NCBI RefSeq assembly: GCF_002160135.1
Contig: NZ_NFJZ01000019.1
Location: 1-33,473, forward strand
Direction of reading: 5' to 3'
DNA length: 33,473 nt
Source: Lachnoclostridium sp. An196
GTDB taxonomy: Bacteria > Bacillota > Clostridia > Lachnospirales > Lachnospiraceae
Shown piece after piece: positions 26,228-33,473 of this stretch (its first letter is position 1; every line of letters begins with the position of its first letter). A program made the position numbers and the translations under genes. The notes below the pieces were generated by a model, which had not been told where the DNA came from, did not search any database, and saw nothing but the letters and a program-made list of their open reading frames with translations.

Positions 26228-26249
26228 AGAGACCATGAAAGGGGTTTTT
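26204..26249 (+). terminator. Inverted repeat: thrH terminator overlapping the tex promoter and Shine-Dalgarno
   Basis: Perfect 15-bp inverted repeat (26204-26218 with 26234-26248), CCCC/GGGG core, followed by TTTTT up to 26249, 10 bases past the thrH stop. The right arm AAAGGGG is also the tex ribosome binding site. Confidence 0.75.
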
Positions 26250-26251
26250 CT

Positions 26252-28393
26252 ATGGATATCATACAGAAATTAACCGAAGAACTGGAAGTCAGGAAATGGC
26301 AGGTTGAGGCTGCCGTTAAATTGATCGACGAGGGAAATACGATCCCTTTTATCTCCCGTTACCGGAAAGAGGTCACGGGAGCTTTAAATGATGAGCAGCT
26401 CCGGAAACTGGATGAACGCCTGAAATATCTCCGCAATCTGGAGGAGAAAAAGACTCAGGTGCTCTCTGCCATCGAGGAACAGGGAAAGCTGACGGAGGAA
26501 CTGCGCGCGCAGATTGAAGAAGCGCAGACTCAGGTGGCTGTGGACGACCTGTACCGGCCGTACCGGCCCAAACGCCGTACCCGCGCTACCATGGCGAAGG
26601 AAAAAGGACTGGAAGGCCTGGCAGATATTATCCGCCTGCAGATGACCGGACGGAGCCTGGAGGAAGAGGCGCAGGCCTATATATCGGAAGACAAAGGTGT
26701 GGCTTCCGCGGAAGAAGCGGTGGCGGGAGCGAAAGATATTCTTGCGGAACTGATCTCTGACCAGGCGGATTACCGTACCCGCATCCGGGAGATGACATGG
26801 AACGAGGGGATTGTCACTTCGGAGGCGAAGGATGAGGGTCAGGAGTCTGTTTATGAGACTTATTACCATTTCAGCCAGCCGGTCAGCAGGATGGCCGGGC
26901 ACCGGACTCTGGCTCTGAACCGGGGCGAAGCGGAGAAAATGCTGACGGTGAAGGTCGAAGCTCCGGAAGAGAAGATCGTGGAATGGCTGGAGAGACAGGT
27001 CATTGTCCGGGATAATCCGAATACTTCGCCGGCGCTGAGGGAAGCCGTGGAAGACAGCTATGCCCGTCTGATCCGGCCGGCGATCGAACGGGAGATCAGG
27101 AATCAGCTGACCGAGCAGGCTCAGGACGGCGCCATTCAGGTGTTTGGAAAGAATCTGGAGCAGCTTCTGATGCAGCCGCCTGTATCCGGACATGTGGTGC
27201 TGGGATGGGACCCGGGCTACCGCAACGGCTGCAAACTGGCGGTAGTGGACGCCACCGGAAAAGTGCTGGACGCGCTGGTGATCTATCCCACAGCCCCGAA
27301 AAACCAGATCGAAGAGTCCAAAAAGATATTAAAGAAACTGATTGAAAAATATCAGATCACGCTGATCTCTCTGGGAAACGGCACTGCGTCCAGAGAATCT
27401 GAGCAGATCATCGCCGACCTTTTGAAGGAGATTCCGGGGAAAGTGCAGTATGTGATTGTCAGCGAGTCCGGCGCGTCGATTTATTCGGCCAGCAAGCTGG
27501 CTGCGGAGGAGTTCCCGGGTCTGGATGTGGGACAGAGAAGCGCCGCGTCCATCGCGCGCAGGCTGCAGGATCCTCTGGCGGAGCTGGTGAAAATTGATCC
27601 CAAGTCCATCGGCGTAGGCCAGTATCAGTATGATATGGATCAGAAGCGCCTGGGAGAAGCCCTGAGCGGAGTGGTAGAAGACGTGGTGAACCGCGTAGGA
27701 GTAGACTTAAATACCGCTTCCGCGCCTCTTCTGGAATATGTGTCCGGAATTACGAAGACACTGGCGAAAAATATTGTAGCTTACCGGGAGGAGAACGGAC
27801 GCTTCGCAGAACGCAGGCAGCTCCTGAAGGTCCCGAAACTGGGACCAAAAGCATATGAGCAGTGCGCGGGCTTTCTGCGCATCATGGGCGGGAGCAATCC
27901 CCTGGATGGGACCGGAGTCCATCCGGAGAGCTATGAGGCGGCGGAAAAGCTGCTGAAATCCCTGGGATATACGTCCGAAGACCTGACACGCGGCGGGATC
28001 CGGGGGATCTCCAGGAAAGTGCGTCATCCGGAGAAGACAGCGGAAGAACTGGGCATCGGTGAACTGACGATGAAGGACATTCTGCAGGAACTGGAAAAGC
28101 CGGCCAGAGACCCGAGGGACGAGATGCCCCGTCCGGTGCTCCGGAGCGATGTGCTGGATATGGAAGATCTGAAGCCGGGAATGGTGCTGAAAGGAACTGT
28201 GCGCAATATTATTGATTTCGGCGCGTTTGTAGACATCGGGGTGCATCAGGACGGTCTGGTGCATATATCCCAGATGTCTGACCGTTTTATCCGGCATCCT
28301 CTGGAAGTGGTGAAGATCGGAGACGTGGTGGAAGTGAAGGTGCTTGGCGTAGATGCGGCCAAAAAGAGAATTTCACTGACTATGAAATTATAG
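26252..28393 (+). CDS. tex: Tex family RNA-binding transcription accessory protein
   Basis: Nucleic-acid-binding protein related to eukaryotic Spt6, implicated in transcription and RNA metabolism. The product is 713 residues. Order: an N-terminal helical region (RKWQVEAAVKLIDEGNTIPF, FISRYRKEVTGALNDEQLR), the YqgF-like RNase H fold (VLGWDPGYRNGCKLAVVD), helix-hairpin-helix repeats (LLEYVSGITKTLAKNIVAYR, LLKVPKLGPKAYEQCAGFLR), and a C-terminal S1 domain (GMVLKGTVRNIIDFGAFVDI, DGLVHISQMSD). ATG 26252 has GAAAGGGG seven bases upstream. tsaE follows after 16 bases, so tex probably leads the t6A operon. Confidence 0.97.
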   Translation: MDIIQKLTEELEVRKWQVEAAVKLIDEGNTIPFISRYRKEVTGALNDEQLRKLDERLKYLRNLEEKKTQVLSAIEEQGKLTEELRAQIEEAQTQVAVDDLYRPYRPKRRTRATMAKEKGLEGLADIIRLQMTGRSLEEEAQAYISEDKGVASAEEAVAGAKDILAELISDQADYRTRIREMTWNEGIVTSEAKDEGQESVYETYYHFSQPVSRMAGHRTLALNRGEAEKMLTVKVEAPEEKIVEWLERQVIVRDNPNTSPALREAVEDSYARLIRPAIEREIRNQLTEQAQDGAIQVFGKNLEQLLMQPPVSGHVVLGWDPGYRNGCKLAVVDATGKVLDALVIYPTAPKNQIEESKKILKKLIEKYQITLISLGNGTASRESEQIIADLLKEIPGKVQYVIVSESGASIYSASKLAAEEFPGLDVGQRSAASIARRLQDPLAELVKIDPKSIGVGQYQYDMDQKRLGEALSGVVEDVVNRVGVDLNTASAPLLEYVSGITKTLAKNIVAYREENGRFAERRQLLKVPKLGPKAYEQCAGFLRIMGGSNPLDGTGVHPESYEAAEKLLKSLGYTSEDLTRGGIRGISRKVRHPEKTAEELGIGELTMKDILQELEKPARDPRDEMPRPVLRSDVLDMEDLKPGMVLKGTVRNIIDFGAFVDIGVHQDGLVHISQMSDRFIRHPLEVVKIGDVVEVKVLGVDAAKKRISLTMKL

Positions 28394-28409
28394 AGTAAGA
28401 GGCATAGAG

Positions 28410-28850
28410 ATGATAGTTGAGACATTTTGTGCCAGGGAAACCTGGGAGCTGGGGAAAAAAGCGGGAGAACTGGCAAAACCGGGGATGGTGATTGCCCTGG
28501 ACGGCGACCTTGGAGTGGGAAAGACTGTATTTACCCAGGGATTTGCCGCCGGACTGGGGATCGAAGAGCCGGTCAACAGTCCCACTTTTACCATTGTGCA
28601 GGTCTATGAAGGCGGGCGCCTGCCTTTCTATCACTTCGATGTGTACCGGATCGGAGACGTGGAAGAGATGGAAGAGATCGGATACGAGGATTGCTTTTAC
28701 GGCGAAGGCGTCTGCCTGATCGAGTGGGCGGATCTTATCCGGGAAATCCTCCCGGAAAAGATCTGCAGAGTGACGATTGAGAAAGACCTGGAAAAGGGAT
28801 TTGATTATCGGAAGATTACACTGGAAGGATTCGAGGAATGGGAGGCATAA
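28410..28850 (+). CDS. tsaE: tRNA t6A biosynthesis ATPase TsaE
   Basis: P-loop ATPase that recharges the TsaB-TsaD complex making N6-threonylcarbamoyladenosine at position 37 of ANN-decoding tRNAs. The product is 146 residues. Walker A is GDLGVGKT (32-39). The following NSPTFTIVQVYEG, YHFDVYRI and LIEWAD blocks are characteristic. It overlaps nothing; tsaB starts 4 bases after its stop. The TsaC/Sua5 partner is not in the window. Confidence 0.96.
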   Translation: MIVETFCARETWELGKKAGELAKPGMVIALDGDLGVGKTVFTQGFAAGLGIEEPVNSPTFTIVQVYEGGRLPFYHFDVYRIGDVEEMEEIGYEDCFYGEGVCLIEWADLIREILPEKICRVTIEKDLEKGFDYRKITLEGFEEWEA

Positions 28851-28854
28851 GATA

Positions 28855-29580
28855 ATGAAGATTTTGGCGCTGGATAGTTCCGGGCTGGTGGCGTCTGTGG
28901 CGGTTGTAGAGGAAAATGACGGAAATCAGAATCTGCTGGCAGAATATACGGTGAATTATAAGAAGACGCATTCTCAAACGCTGCTTCCTATGCTGGATGA
29001 GATCGTCAAAATGATCGAGCTGGATCTGAAATCCATTGACGCGATTGCCCTGGCGGCAGGGCCGGGTTCCTTTACCGGACTCAGGATCGGATCGGCTACG
29101 GCAAAAGGATTGGGGTTTGCGCTGGAAAAGCCGTTGATAGATATCCCGACCGTGGACGGGCTGGCCTATAACCTGTACGGAACGGACAGGGTAATCTGCC
29201 CCCTGATGGATGCCAGAAGAAATCAGGTATATACGGGCATCTATGAGTTTTGCGGCGGCAGCCTGCATGTGCTGGAGCCTCAGATGGCGGCGGGCATCGA
29301 AGTGATTGCCGGGAAACTGCGGGCGTTGGGACGGGAAGTGATCTTCCTGGGAGACGGAGTCCCGGTATTCCGGAAACGTCTGGAAGAGGAACTGATGGCC
29401 GGAGAAAAGTTTTCTTTTGCGCCCGCCCATCTGAACAAACAGCGGGCGGGCGCCGTGGGCGCTCTGGCGCTGCAGTACTTAAAAGAAGGAAAGACCGTGT
29501 CTGCGGCGGAACACAGGCCGGTTTATCTGCGGCTTTCCCAGGCTGAGCGCGAACGCCTGGAGAAGGAGAAAAATACATGA
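28855..29580 (+). CDS. tsaB: tRNA t6A biosynthesis protein TsaB
   Basis: Paralogue of TsaD that forms the core of the t6A synthase. The 241-residue product has the N-terminal ILALDSSGLVASVAVV, the conserved Tyr-Lys-Lys-Thr-His-Ser block, and ALAAGPGSFTGLRIG, typical of TsaB. ATG 28855 follows GGGAGG (28840-28845). The upstream extension in the same frame overlaps tsaE and is rejected. The last four bases overlap rimI (ATGA). Confidence 0.96.
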   Translation: MKILALDSSGLVASVAVVEENDGNQNLLAEYTVNYKKTHSQTLLPMLDEIVKMIELDLKSIDAIALAAGPGSFTGLRIGSATAKGLGFALEKPLIDIPTVDGLAYNLYGTDRVICPLMDARRNQVYTGIYEFCGGSLHVLEPQMAAGIEVIAGKLRALGREVIFLGDGVPVFRKRLEEELMAGEKFSFAPAHLNKQRAGAVGALALQYLKEGKTVSAAEHRPVYLRLSQAERERLEKEKNT

Positions 29581-30014
29581 TTCGGCCAATGAGGGAGGAA
29601 GACCTGAAACAGGCGGCGGATCTGGAAAAAAGGTATTTTTCTTTGCCCTGGTCGGAAAAAACTTTGCGTGAAAGCCTGGAAAGGCAGGAGTATGTTTTCC
29701 TCGTGGCGGAAGAGGAAGGACAGATTGCCGGATATGCGGGACTTCTTCAGGTGATGGAGGAAGGCGACATCACGAATGTTGTGGTGGATGAATCCTGCAG
29801 GGGGCGGGGGCTGGGCCGAGGTCTGGTGAGCAGGCTGCTGGAAGAAGGAAAGGCGCGGGGAATCCGTGCATTTACACTGGAGGTACGGGTGGGAAATGCA
29901 GGCGCTATCCGGTTATATGAAGAACTGGGATTCCGGTCGGAAGGCGTGCGCAAAGGGTTTTATGACCTGCCCAAAGAGGATGCTCTTATCATGTGGAAGA
30001 GAGAAGATACATGA
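29577..30014 (+). CDS. rimI: Ribosomal protein S18 alanine N-acetyltransferase
   Basis: GNAT-fold enzyme that acetylates the N-terminal alanine of ribosomal protein S18 (other N-termini are possible). The product is 145 residues. The acetyl-CoA motif is NVVVDESCRGRGLGRGLVSRL and the C-terminal VGNAGAIRLYEELGF with GVRKGFYDLP completes the RimI pattern. It is translationally coupled to tsaB by a 4-base overlap, the usual tsaB-rimI order. Confidence 0.94.
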   Translation: MIRPMREEDLKQAADLEKRYFSLPWSEKTLRESLERQEYVFLVAEEEGQIAGYAGLLQVMEEGDITNVVVDESCRGRGLGRGLVSRLLEEGKARGIRAFTLEVRVGNAGAIRLYEELGFRSEGVRKGFYDLPKEDALIMWKREDT

Positions 30015-30050
30015 CAGCAATCTCCTATTTCTCCCTGTCGGGGAGGTTAG

Positions 30051-30056
30051 TATAAT
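30051..30056 (+). promoter_or_regulatory. Possible -10 element before the small CxxC protein
   Basis: Consensus TATAAT at 30051-30056 in the 77-base gap after rimI, but the matching -35 region (around 30028) is poor. Confidence 0.3.
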
Positions 30057-30091
30057 TGAAATATCTAACATCAGATAAGGAGGATAAGAGT

Positions 30092-30340
30092 ATGCGTCAA
30101 TATATTGACCAGGAAAAACGTGTCCTGGAAAAGATCGTCTGCAACCGGTGCGGACGGGAACTGCAACTGGAAAAAGGACTTGTACAGGAAGGCGTGTTTA
30201 CAGGAGATGTGCAGTGGGGATATTTCTCCAGGCACGACGGGGAAAGGCACCGCTTTGATCTGTGCGAGGAATGTTATGAGCATCTGATCAGTTCATTCCG
30301 GATCCCTGTGGAGAAGGAGGACGAGACGGAGCTCCTGTAG
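30092..30340 (+). CDS. Small zinc-ribbon-like protein (82 aa), function unknown
   Basis: Two CxxC pairs, Cys17/Cys20 (VCNRCGREL) and Cys58/Cys61 (LCEECYEHL), about 37 residues apart, make a likely zinc-ribbon site. The middle part (EGVFTGDVQWGYFSRHDG) is rich in glycine and aromatics, and the tail is acidic. ATG 30092 follows AAGGAGG; the in-frame upstream start at 30056 has no ribosome binding site. rnz starts 8 bases downstream. Similar short proteins occur in Clostridia with no assigned role; the operon context suggests an RNA or translation link, which is not proven. Confidence 0.75.
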   Translation: MRQYIDQEKRVLEKIVCNRCGRELQLEKGLVQEGVFTGDVQWGYFSRHDGERHRFDLCEECYEHLISSFRIPVEKEDETELL

Positions 30341-30348
30341 GAGAATAT

Positions 30349-31266
30349 ATGCTGGATATTTGTTTGCTTGGAAGCGGAGGAATGATGCCGCTTCCGTACC
30401 GTTGGCTGACTGCTCTTATGGTGCGCTATAATGGGAGCAGTCTGCTGATCGACTGCGGAGAAGGCACGCAGATCGCGATCAAAGAGAAAGGATGGAGTTT
30501 CAAACCCATCGATGTCATCTGTTTTACGCATTACCATGGGGATCATATCAGCGGTCTTCCGGGTCTTTTGCTGACCATGGGAAACGCGGAACGTACAGAG
30601 CCGCTGACCCTGATCGGCCCCAAAGGCCTGGAGCGGGTGGTGAATGCGCTGCGGGTGATTGCGCCGGAGCTTCCTTTCCCGATTCTTTACCGGGAAATAA
30701 ATGGAGCGTCGGAAGAATTCAGCCTGAACGGATACCGCCTGAAGGCGTTCCGGGTCAACCATAATGTGCTCTGTTACGGATATACTCTGGAGCTGGACCG
30801 CGCGGGCCGGTTTCAGCCCGACCGCGCGCAGGCTCTGGATATTCCCAAATATTACTGGAGCCGTCTGCAAAAGGGAGAGACGATTGCCGACGGAGATAAG
30901 GTGTACACTCCGGACATGGTGCTGGGAGCGCCGAGGAAAGGGATCAAGCTGACCTACTGTACGGACACCAGACCGACCCAGTCTATCGTGGATAACGCCA
31001 TGCATTCGGATCTGTTTATCTGTGAAGGCATGTACGGCGAAAAAGGCAAGGAAGCCAAAGCGAAAGAATATAAGCACATGACCTTTTATGAAGCGGCCAA
31101 ACTGGCAAAGGCGGCAGAAGTGAAAGAGATGTGGCTGACGCACTACAGTCCTTCTCTGACCCGCCCGGAAGAATACATGGATGAAGTGCGTAAGATTTTC
31201 CCGGCTGCCCAGGCAGGGAAAGACCGCAAATCGGTGGAATTGGATTTTGAAAAGGATGAAGAGTGA
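30349..31266 (+). CDS. rnz: Ribonuclease Z
   Basis: Endonuclease that removes 3' trailers from tRNA precursors, particularly those lacking an encoded CCA. The product is 305 residues. The metallo-beta-lactamase site [11 protein letters not shown] has His61, His63, Asp65 and His66. [10 protein letters not shown], the exosite arm in the middle, and WLTHYSPSL near the C-terminus complete the family pattern. It ends in TGATG, overlapping the tsaD start by one base. The two tRNA-Ser genes in the window lack a templated CCA, which would call for such an enzyme. Confidence 0.95.
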   Translation: MLDICLLGSGGMMPLPYRWLTALMVRYNGSSLLIDCGEGTQIAIKEKGWSFKPIDVICFTHYHGDHISGLPGLLLTMGNAERTEPLTLIGPKGLERVVNALRVIAPELPFPILYREINGASEEFSLNGYRLKAFRVNHNVLCYGYTLELDRAGRFQPDRAQALDIPKYYWSRLQKGETIADGDKVYTPDMVLGAPRKGIKLTYCTDTRPTQSIVDNAMHSDLFICEGMYGEKGKEAKAKEYKHMTFYEAAKLAKAAEVKEMWLTHYSPSLTRPEEYMDEVRKIFPAAQAGKDRKSVELDFEKDEE

Positions 31267-32294
31267 TGGAAGAGAAAAAAGATGTTTTGATTCTGGCGAT
31301 AGAGAGCTCCTGTGATGAGACGGCGTCAGCGGTGGTAAAGAACGGCCGGGAAGTGCTTTCCAATGTTATTTCTTCTCAGATAGCCCTTCACACGCTCTAT
31401 GGCGGCGTGGTGCCGGAGATTGCATCCAGAAAACATATTGAAAAAATCAACGAGGTGATACAGGAGGCGCTGGATCAGGCCGGCGTGAAACTGTCAGAGA
31501 TCGATGCGATCGGCGTCACTTACGGCCCGGGGTTGGTGGGAGCGCTGCTGGTGGGCGTGGCTGAGGCCAAGGCGATCAGCTATGCGGCGGGGATCCCGCT
31601 GGTGGGTGTACACCATATTGAAGGCCATATTTCCGCCAATTATATTGCGTGTAAGGAACTGGAACCGCCTTTTATCTGCCTGGTGGTGTCAGGAGGGCAC
31701 ACGCATCTGGTCGTGGTGCGTGATTATGGGAAATATGAGATTATAGGAAAAACCAGGGACGATGCGGCAGGAGAGGCGTTTGATAAAGTGGCGCGCGCCA
31801 TCGGACTGGGATATCCGGGCGGACCGAAGATCGACCGCCTGGCAAAGGAAGGAAATCCGGACGCGATTCATTTTCCAAGGGCCAAAGTGGAAGACGCCCC
31901 GTATGATTTCAGTTTCAGCGGCGTGAAGTCCGCGGTGCTGAATTATCTGAATGGCTGTCATATGAAAGGCGAGCCGGTGGTGGAAGCGGATGTGGCGGCT
32001 TCTTTCCAGAAGGCTGTGTGCGATGTGCTGGTGGAACACGCTGTACAGGCAGTGAAGGATTATGGTATTCCGAAACTGGCGCTGGCCGGCGGTGTAGCGT
32101 CGAATTCGGCGCTGCGTGAAGCTATGAAAGCGGCATGTGAGAAAGAAGGAGTCTCTTTCTATTATCCTTCTCCGATTCTCTGTACGGATAATGCGGCAAT
32201 GATCGGAGCGGCGGCCTACTATGAATATATCAATGGCGTCAGGAGCGGACTGGATCTGAATGCGGTGCCCAATCTGCGCCTGGGAGAACGCTGA
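31266..32294 (+). CDS. tsaD: tRNA t6A synthase catalytic subunit TsaD
   Basis: Transfers the threonylcarbamoyl group to A37 of tRNA, with TsaB and TsaE. The 342-residue product starts [27 protein letters not shown] and the metal-binding HHIEGH (His117, His121) follow, then [11 protein letters not shown] and the [11 protein letters not shown] block. [14 protein letters not shown] and [11 protein letters not shown] close the ASKHA fold. ATG 31266 overlaps the rnz stop by one base. ispD starts 13 bases on. Confidence 0.97.
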   Translation: MEEKKDVLILAIESSCDETASAVVKNGREVLSNVISSQIALHTLYGGVVPEIASRKHIEKINEVIQEALDQAGVKLSEIDAIGVTYGPGLVGALLVGVAEAKAISYAAGIPLVGVHHIEGHISANYIACKELEPPFICLVVSGGHTHLVVVRDYGKYEIIGKTRDDAAGEAFDKVARAIGLGYPGGPKIDRLAKEGNPDAIHFPRAKVEDAPYDFSFSGVKSAVLNYLNGCHMKGEPVVEADVAASFQKAVCDVLVEHAVQAVKDYGIPKLALAGGVASNSALREAMKAACEKEGVSFYYPSPILCTDNAAMIGAAAYYEYINGVRSGLDLNAVPNLRLGER

Positions 32295-32306
32295 CAGGAG
32301 GAGAAA

Positions 32307-33053
32307 ATGGGTAAAAAACGCTGTGCGGCAGTTGTACTGGCGGGAGGCCAGGGCAGACGGATGGGAACGGCGGTGGCGAAGCAGTATCTTCTGATCCGGG
32401 AGAAGCCGGTGCTGTATTACTCGCTGGAAGCCTTTGAACAGTCCGGGGTGATCGACGATGTGATTCTGGTGGTTGGGAGTGGACAAATTCCTTATTGCAA
32501 AGAAGAGATTGTGGAAAAGTACGGCTTTCAAAAAGTGCGCGCGGTTACGGAAGGCGGCGCGGAGCGCTACCATTCTGTCTGGGCGGGACTTAAGGCGGCA
32601 GAGGCTTTTTTGCCTGATTACATATTTATCCATGACGGTGCGAGACCTTTTGTGGACGAGAGCATCTTGGAGCGCGCCTTTGAAGAGGTAAAAAGATGCC
32701 GTGCATGCGTGGTGGGCATGCCGGTAAAAGACACGATCAAGATCGCGGATGATCAGGGGTTTATTCATACGACGCCAAAGAGGAGCCTGGTCTGGCAGAT
32801 TCAGACTCCGCAGGTGTTCGCGGCGGATTTGATCGTATCTTCTTATGGAACAATGATGGAAAAAGAGCAGGAGTACCTGAAACGTGGGATTCAGATCACG
32901 GATGATGCCATGGTGGTGGAAACTGTCTGCGGATGCCCGGTAAAATTGGTGGAAGGCTCTTACGAAAACATTAAAATCACTACACCGGAGGACCTGGAAA
33001 TCGCGGAAATATTTGCATCAAAAAGAACCGAAGAAAAAGATGTAAAAAAATGA
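32307..33053 (+). CDS. ispD: 2-C-methyl-D-erythritol 4-phosphate cytidylyltransferase
   Basis: Third enzyme of the MEP isoprenoid pathway; transfers CMP from CTP to MEP. The product is 248 residues. The nucleotide-binding motif is AVVLAGGQGRRMG with the downstream Lys-Gln-Tyr. IHDGARPFVDE, VVGMPVKDTIK, QTPQVF and TDDAMVVE are all present. ATG 32307 follows CAGGAGGA. The final Lys/Glu-rich tail is unconserved. A tRNA promoter begins 11 bases after its stop. Confidence 0.96.
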   Translation: MGKKRCAAVVLAGGQGRRMGTAVAKQYLLIREKPVLYYSLEAFEQSGVIDDVILVVGSGQIPYCKEEIVEKYGFQKVRAVTEGGAERYHSVWAGLKAAEAFLPDYIFIHDGARPFVDESILERAFEEVKRCRACVVGMPVKDTIKIADDQGFIHTTPKRSLVWQIQTPQVFAADLIVSSYGTMMEKEQEYLKRGIQITDDAMVVETVCGCPVKLVEGSYENIKITTPEDLEIAEIFASKRTEEKDVKK

Positions 33054-33063
33054 AAAAAGATGG

Positions 33064-33092
33064 TTGACAAAACTGCCCGATACTGCTAGAAT
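33064..33092 (+). promoter_or_regulatory. Promoter for the tRNA-Ser genes
   Basis: Consensus TTGACA (33064-33069), 17-base spacer, TAGAAT (33087-33092), 16 bases before the first tRNA. Confidence 0.8.
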
Positions 33093-33108
33093 ATCACATG
33101 TCGCTTAT

Positions 33109-33194
33109 GGAGAGATATCGAAGTGGTCATAACGAGGCGGTCTTGAAAACCGTTTGTCCGTAAGGGCGCGTGGGTTCGAATCCCACTCTCTCCG
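33109..33194 (+). tRNA. tRNA-Ser (anticodon UGA)
   Basis: Acceptor GGAGAGA (33109-33115) pairs with TCTCTCC (33187-33193), discriminator G33194. The anticodon arm GCGGT-CTTGAAA-ACCGT places TGA at 33144-33146. A long class II variable arm and the GGTTCGAATCC T-arm confirm serine. CCA is not encoded. Confidence 0.95.
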
Positions 33195-33250
33195 TTCACA
33201 CGAGAGAGTGTGGTTTAGAATAAAATACAGTCTGTGTTTACAGGCGCTTT

Positions 33251-33339
33251 GGAGAAATACCCAAGTGGCTGAAGGGGCTCCCCTGGAAAGGGAGTAGGTC
33301 GTTAGTAGCGGCGCGAGGGTTCAAATCCCTCTTTCTCCG
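33251..33339 (+). tRNA. tRNA-Ser (anticodon GGA)
   Basis: Acceptor GGAGAAA (33251-33257) pairs with TTTCTCC (33332-33338), discriminator G33339. The anticodon arm CTCCC-CTGGAAA-GGGAG places GGA at 33285-33287. Long variable arm and GGTTCAAATCC T-arm; no encoded CCA. It follows the UGA tRNA after 56 bases with no clear promoter between them. Confidence 0.95.
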
Positions 33340-33365
33340 TTTCCTTTTCGCTGAAAAACAGCTCG

Positions 33366-33473
33366 AAAAAAAGTTAAAAAAGTTGTTGACAAAGCTTGAA
33401 GGATTTGGTATTATATACAAGCTGTCGCTGAGAACTGGCGGCAACGAAATGAACCTTGATAATTGAACAGTGC
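33366..33473 (+). promoter_or_regulatory. Strong promoter and leader of a probable rRNA operon
   Basis: An A/T-rich UP-like tract (33366-33385) precedes consensus TTGACA (33386-33391), a 17-base spacer and TATTAT (33409-33414). The following leader ends AACCTTGATAATTGAACAG, a sequence style typical of the region ahead of 16S rRNA genes in Firmicutes. The 16S gene itself would lie beyond the window. Confidence 0.65.

Noticed and set aside
1-33473. CRISPR array, prophage, insertion sequence or secondary-metabolite cluster
   Set aside because: No regularly spaced short repeats, integrase, transposase with terminal repeats, or biosynthetic genes were found on either strand.

Overview
The window is a stretch of chromosome from a low-to-mid GC Gram-positive anaerobe, most likely a Lachnospiraceae (Clostridia) member. 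The support is the gene set and order (uvrC-hprK-ROK glucokinase, hpf-secA-prfB, hom-thrH, tex-tsaE-tsaB-rimI-rnz-tsaD), strong AAGGAGG ribosome binding sites, long-form Hpf, HprK, UPF0371, a eukaryotic-type HisA, and extracellular proteins of a type common in gut Clostridia. The genus cannot be fixed from the sequence alone. No prophage, insertion sequence, CRISPR array or obvious defence island is present; most of the window is housekeeping.

Layout. 1-1.9 kb: the 3' part of a large repeat-containing surface protein, a 55-residue membrane protein right behind it, and a strong terminator. 1.9-2.7 kb: a decayed, frameshifted gene remnant on the minus strand. 2.7-6.0 kb (minus): pyrG and, upstream of it, a UPF0371/DUF1846 gene, separated by a terminator-like hairpin. 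6.1-12.0 kb (plus): ftsH with its own promoter and terminator, uvrC, then hprK-glucokinase. 12.2-13.2 kb: an intact Rpn/PD-(D/E)XK nuclease-like gene, ending at a shared hairpin that faces typA (minus, 13.3-15.1 kb). 15.3-18.2 kb (plus): an SSB-like OB-fold protein, a cobalamin adenosyltransferase-like protein, dapA and dapB. 18.3-20.1 kb: an acidic lipoprotein, an orphan eukaryotic-type hisA, and hpf. 20.2-23.9 kb: secA and prfB, the latter read through a programmed +1 frameshift whose stop codon is UAA rather than the usual UGA. 23.9-26.2 kb: ACT-domain regulator, hom, thrH. 26.2-33.1 kb: tex, tsaE, tsaB, rimI, a small CxxC protein, rnz, tsaD, ispD. 33.1-33.5 kb: two serine tRNAs and the strong promoter and leader of what is probably an rRNA operon lying just outside the window.

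Functional themes. Aspartate-family metabolism is split over two clusters: dapA-dapB (lysine/diaminopimelate) and ACT-hom-thrH (threonine branch, with ThrH as a possible stand-in for ThrB). Translation is heavily represented: TypA, Hpf, RF2, three t6A tRNA-modification proteins (TsaB, TsaE, TsaD), RimI, RNase Z and two tRNA-Ser genes. Protein secretion and quality control are covered by SecA and FtsH. The points most worth a second look are the UAA in the prfB frameshift site, the thrH/tex intergenic region where a perfect inverted repeat, a promoter and a Shine-Dalgarno overlap, and the unusual C-terminal anchor and Asp/Asn-rich repeats of the first protein with its tiny membrane partner.
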